From an uncultured Eggerthellaceae bacterium (GTDB lineage: Bacteria > Actinomycetota > Coriobacteriia > Coriobacteriales > Eggerthellaceae), in NCBI GenBank assembly GCA_910577495.1, contig CAJTML010000096.1:1-6043 (forward strand): a stretch of 6,043 bases of DNA, in the 5' to 3' direction. Of this stretch, positions 5,910 to 6,043 are shown in pieces. Below the pieces are notes generated by a model. That model was not told the DNA's origin, ran no database searches, and saw only the letters and a program-made list of their open reading frames with translations. Made by a program: the position numbers and the translations under genes. Each line of letters opens with the position of its first letter. The first letter of the stretch is position 1.

Positions 5910-6043
5910 ATGGCAACCTCGCCAACAAACGATACGCAGACAGACGATCCGATTGACGCACAGCCGGCTGACGCGATTGACGCACAGTCGGCCAAGGTTG
6001 CTGCCGACGCGCCAAAAGATGAGCGCATTGCACCGCCAGTGGC
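5910..6043 (+). CDS. N-terminal fragment of an unrecognised protein, probable next gene of the B12-regulated operon
   Basis: ATG 5910 is preceded by AGAGAGG (5895-5901, overlapping the previous stop codon) at an 8-nt spacing. It begins 13 nt after the surface protein gene, with no terminator between them, so it is probably in the same transcript. Only 44 complete codons are visible before the window ends. They encode a hydrophilic, Asp/Ala/Thr/Pro-rich, probably disordered segment starting MATSPTNDTQTDDPIDAQ. It has no signal peptide or membrane segment so far, so this end is likely cytoplasmic. IDAQ occurs twice because of a 24-nt repeat. I do not recognise the protein. In B12-regulated operons with surface capture proteins a membrane transporter subunit, such as an ECF-type substrate-specificity component, would be expected next and could carry such a cytoplasmic tail, but that is a guess from context only. 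Confidence 0.75.
   Translation, partial: MATSPTNDTQTDDPIDAQPADAIDAQSAKVAADAPKDERIAPPV
5951..5987 (+). repeat. Short 24-nt-period direct repeat within the downstream gene
   Basis: GATTGACGCACAG occurs at 5951-5963 and again at 5975-5987, exactly 24 nt (8 codons) apart and in frame, encoding IDAQ twice. It looks like a small slippage-type expansion within the low-complexity N-terminal tail of the partial gene starting at 5910. Confidence 0.8.

Noticed and set aside
5756..6028. 90-residue open frame on the minus strand across the gene junction
   Set aside because: It is antisense to the sorting signal and the start of the next gene, with no ribosome-binding site or family resemblance seen.

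Overview
The window looks like G+C-rich chromosomal DNA from a Gram-positive bacterium. The best guess is an actinobacterium of the class Coriobacteriia (gut or oral anaerobes). The grounds are the GC-biased codon use, an LPxTG-type wall-anchored protein, a cobalamin riboswitch, and adjacent flavoprotein genes of the HI0933 and COG2509 families. This placement is inference, because no rRNA or other marker gene is present. Everything recognised lies on the + strand.

Left part (1-2913): the 3' portion of a BaiN/HI0933-type FAD-dependent oxidoreductase runs off the left edge. It overlaps by 8 nt the start of a complete COG2509-type FAD-dependent dehydrogenase (1088-2866). The pair looks translationally coupled. 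A strong intrinsic terminator at 2886-2913 ends this unit.

Middle (2914-3475): no gene is visible. The first ~220 nt hold only weak repeats and hairpins. An extended -10 promoter (TGCTATACT, 3136-3144) then leads into a well-formed cobalamin (B12) riboswitch. Its parts are the aptamer core 3164-3263, a P13-like hairpin 3303-3339 whose loop can kiss aptamer loop L5, and a strong terminator hairpin with seven Ts (3362-3407). This terminator sits between the aptamer and the next start codon, so B12-dependent transcription attenuation is the natural reading.

Right part (3476-6043): the riboswitch controls an 806-residue secreted, sortase-anchored protein. It has a signal peptide, two tandem DUF4430 (transcobalamin C-terminal-like) domains, an acidic/proline linker, an alpha/alpha-toroid (prenyltransferase/terpene-cyclase-like) domain, and an LPPTG wall-sorting signal. 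The two domain types are those that make up animal transcobalamin and intrinsic factor, but in reversed order and with the beta-type domain duplicated. The likely job is to capture cobalamin or other corrinoids at the cell surface when B12 is scarce. A further gene begins 13 nt downstream (5910) and leaves the window after 44 codons. It has a low-complexity acidic start and is probably in the same B12-regulated operon; a membrane transporter component would fit but cannot be seen here.

The most interesting part is the 3136-6043 block: a B12-riboswitch-controlled, wall-anchored, domain-permuted transcobalamin-like protein.
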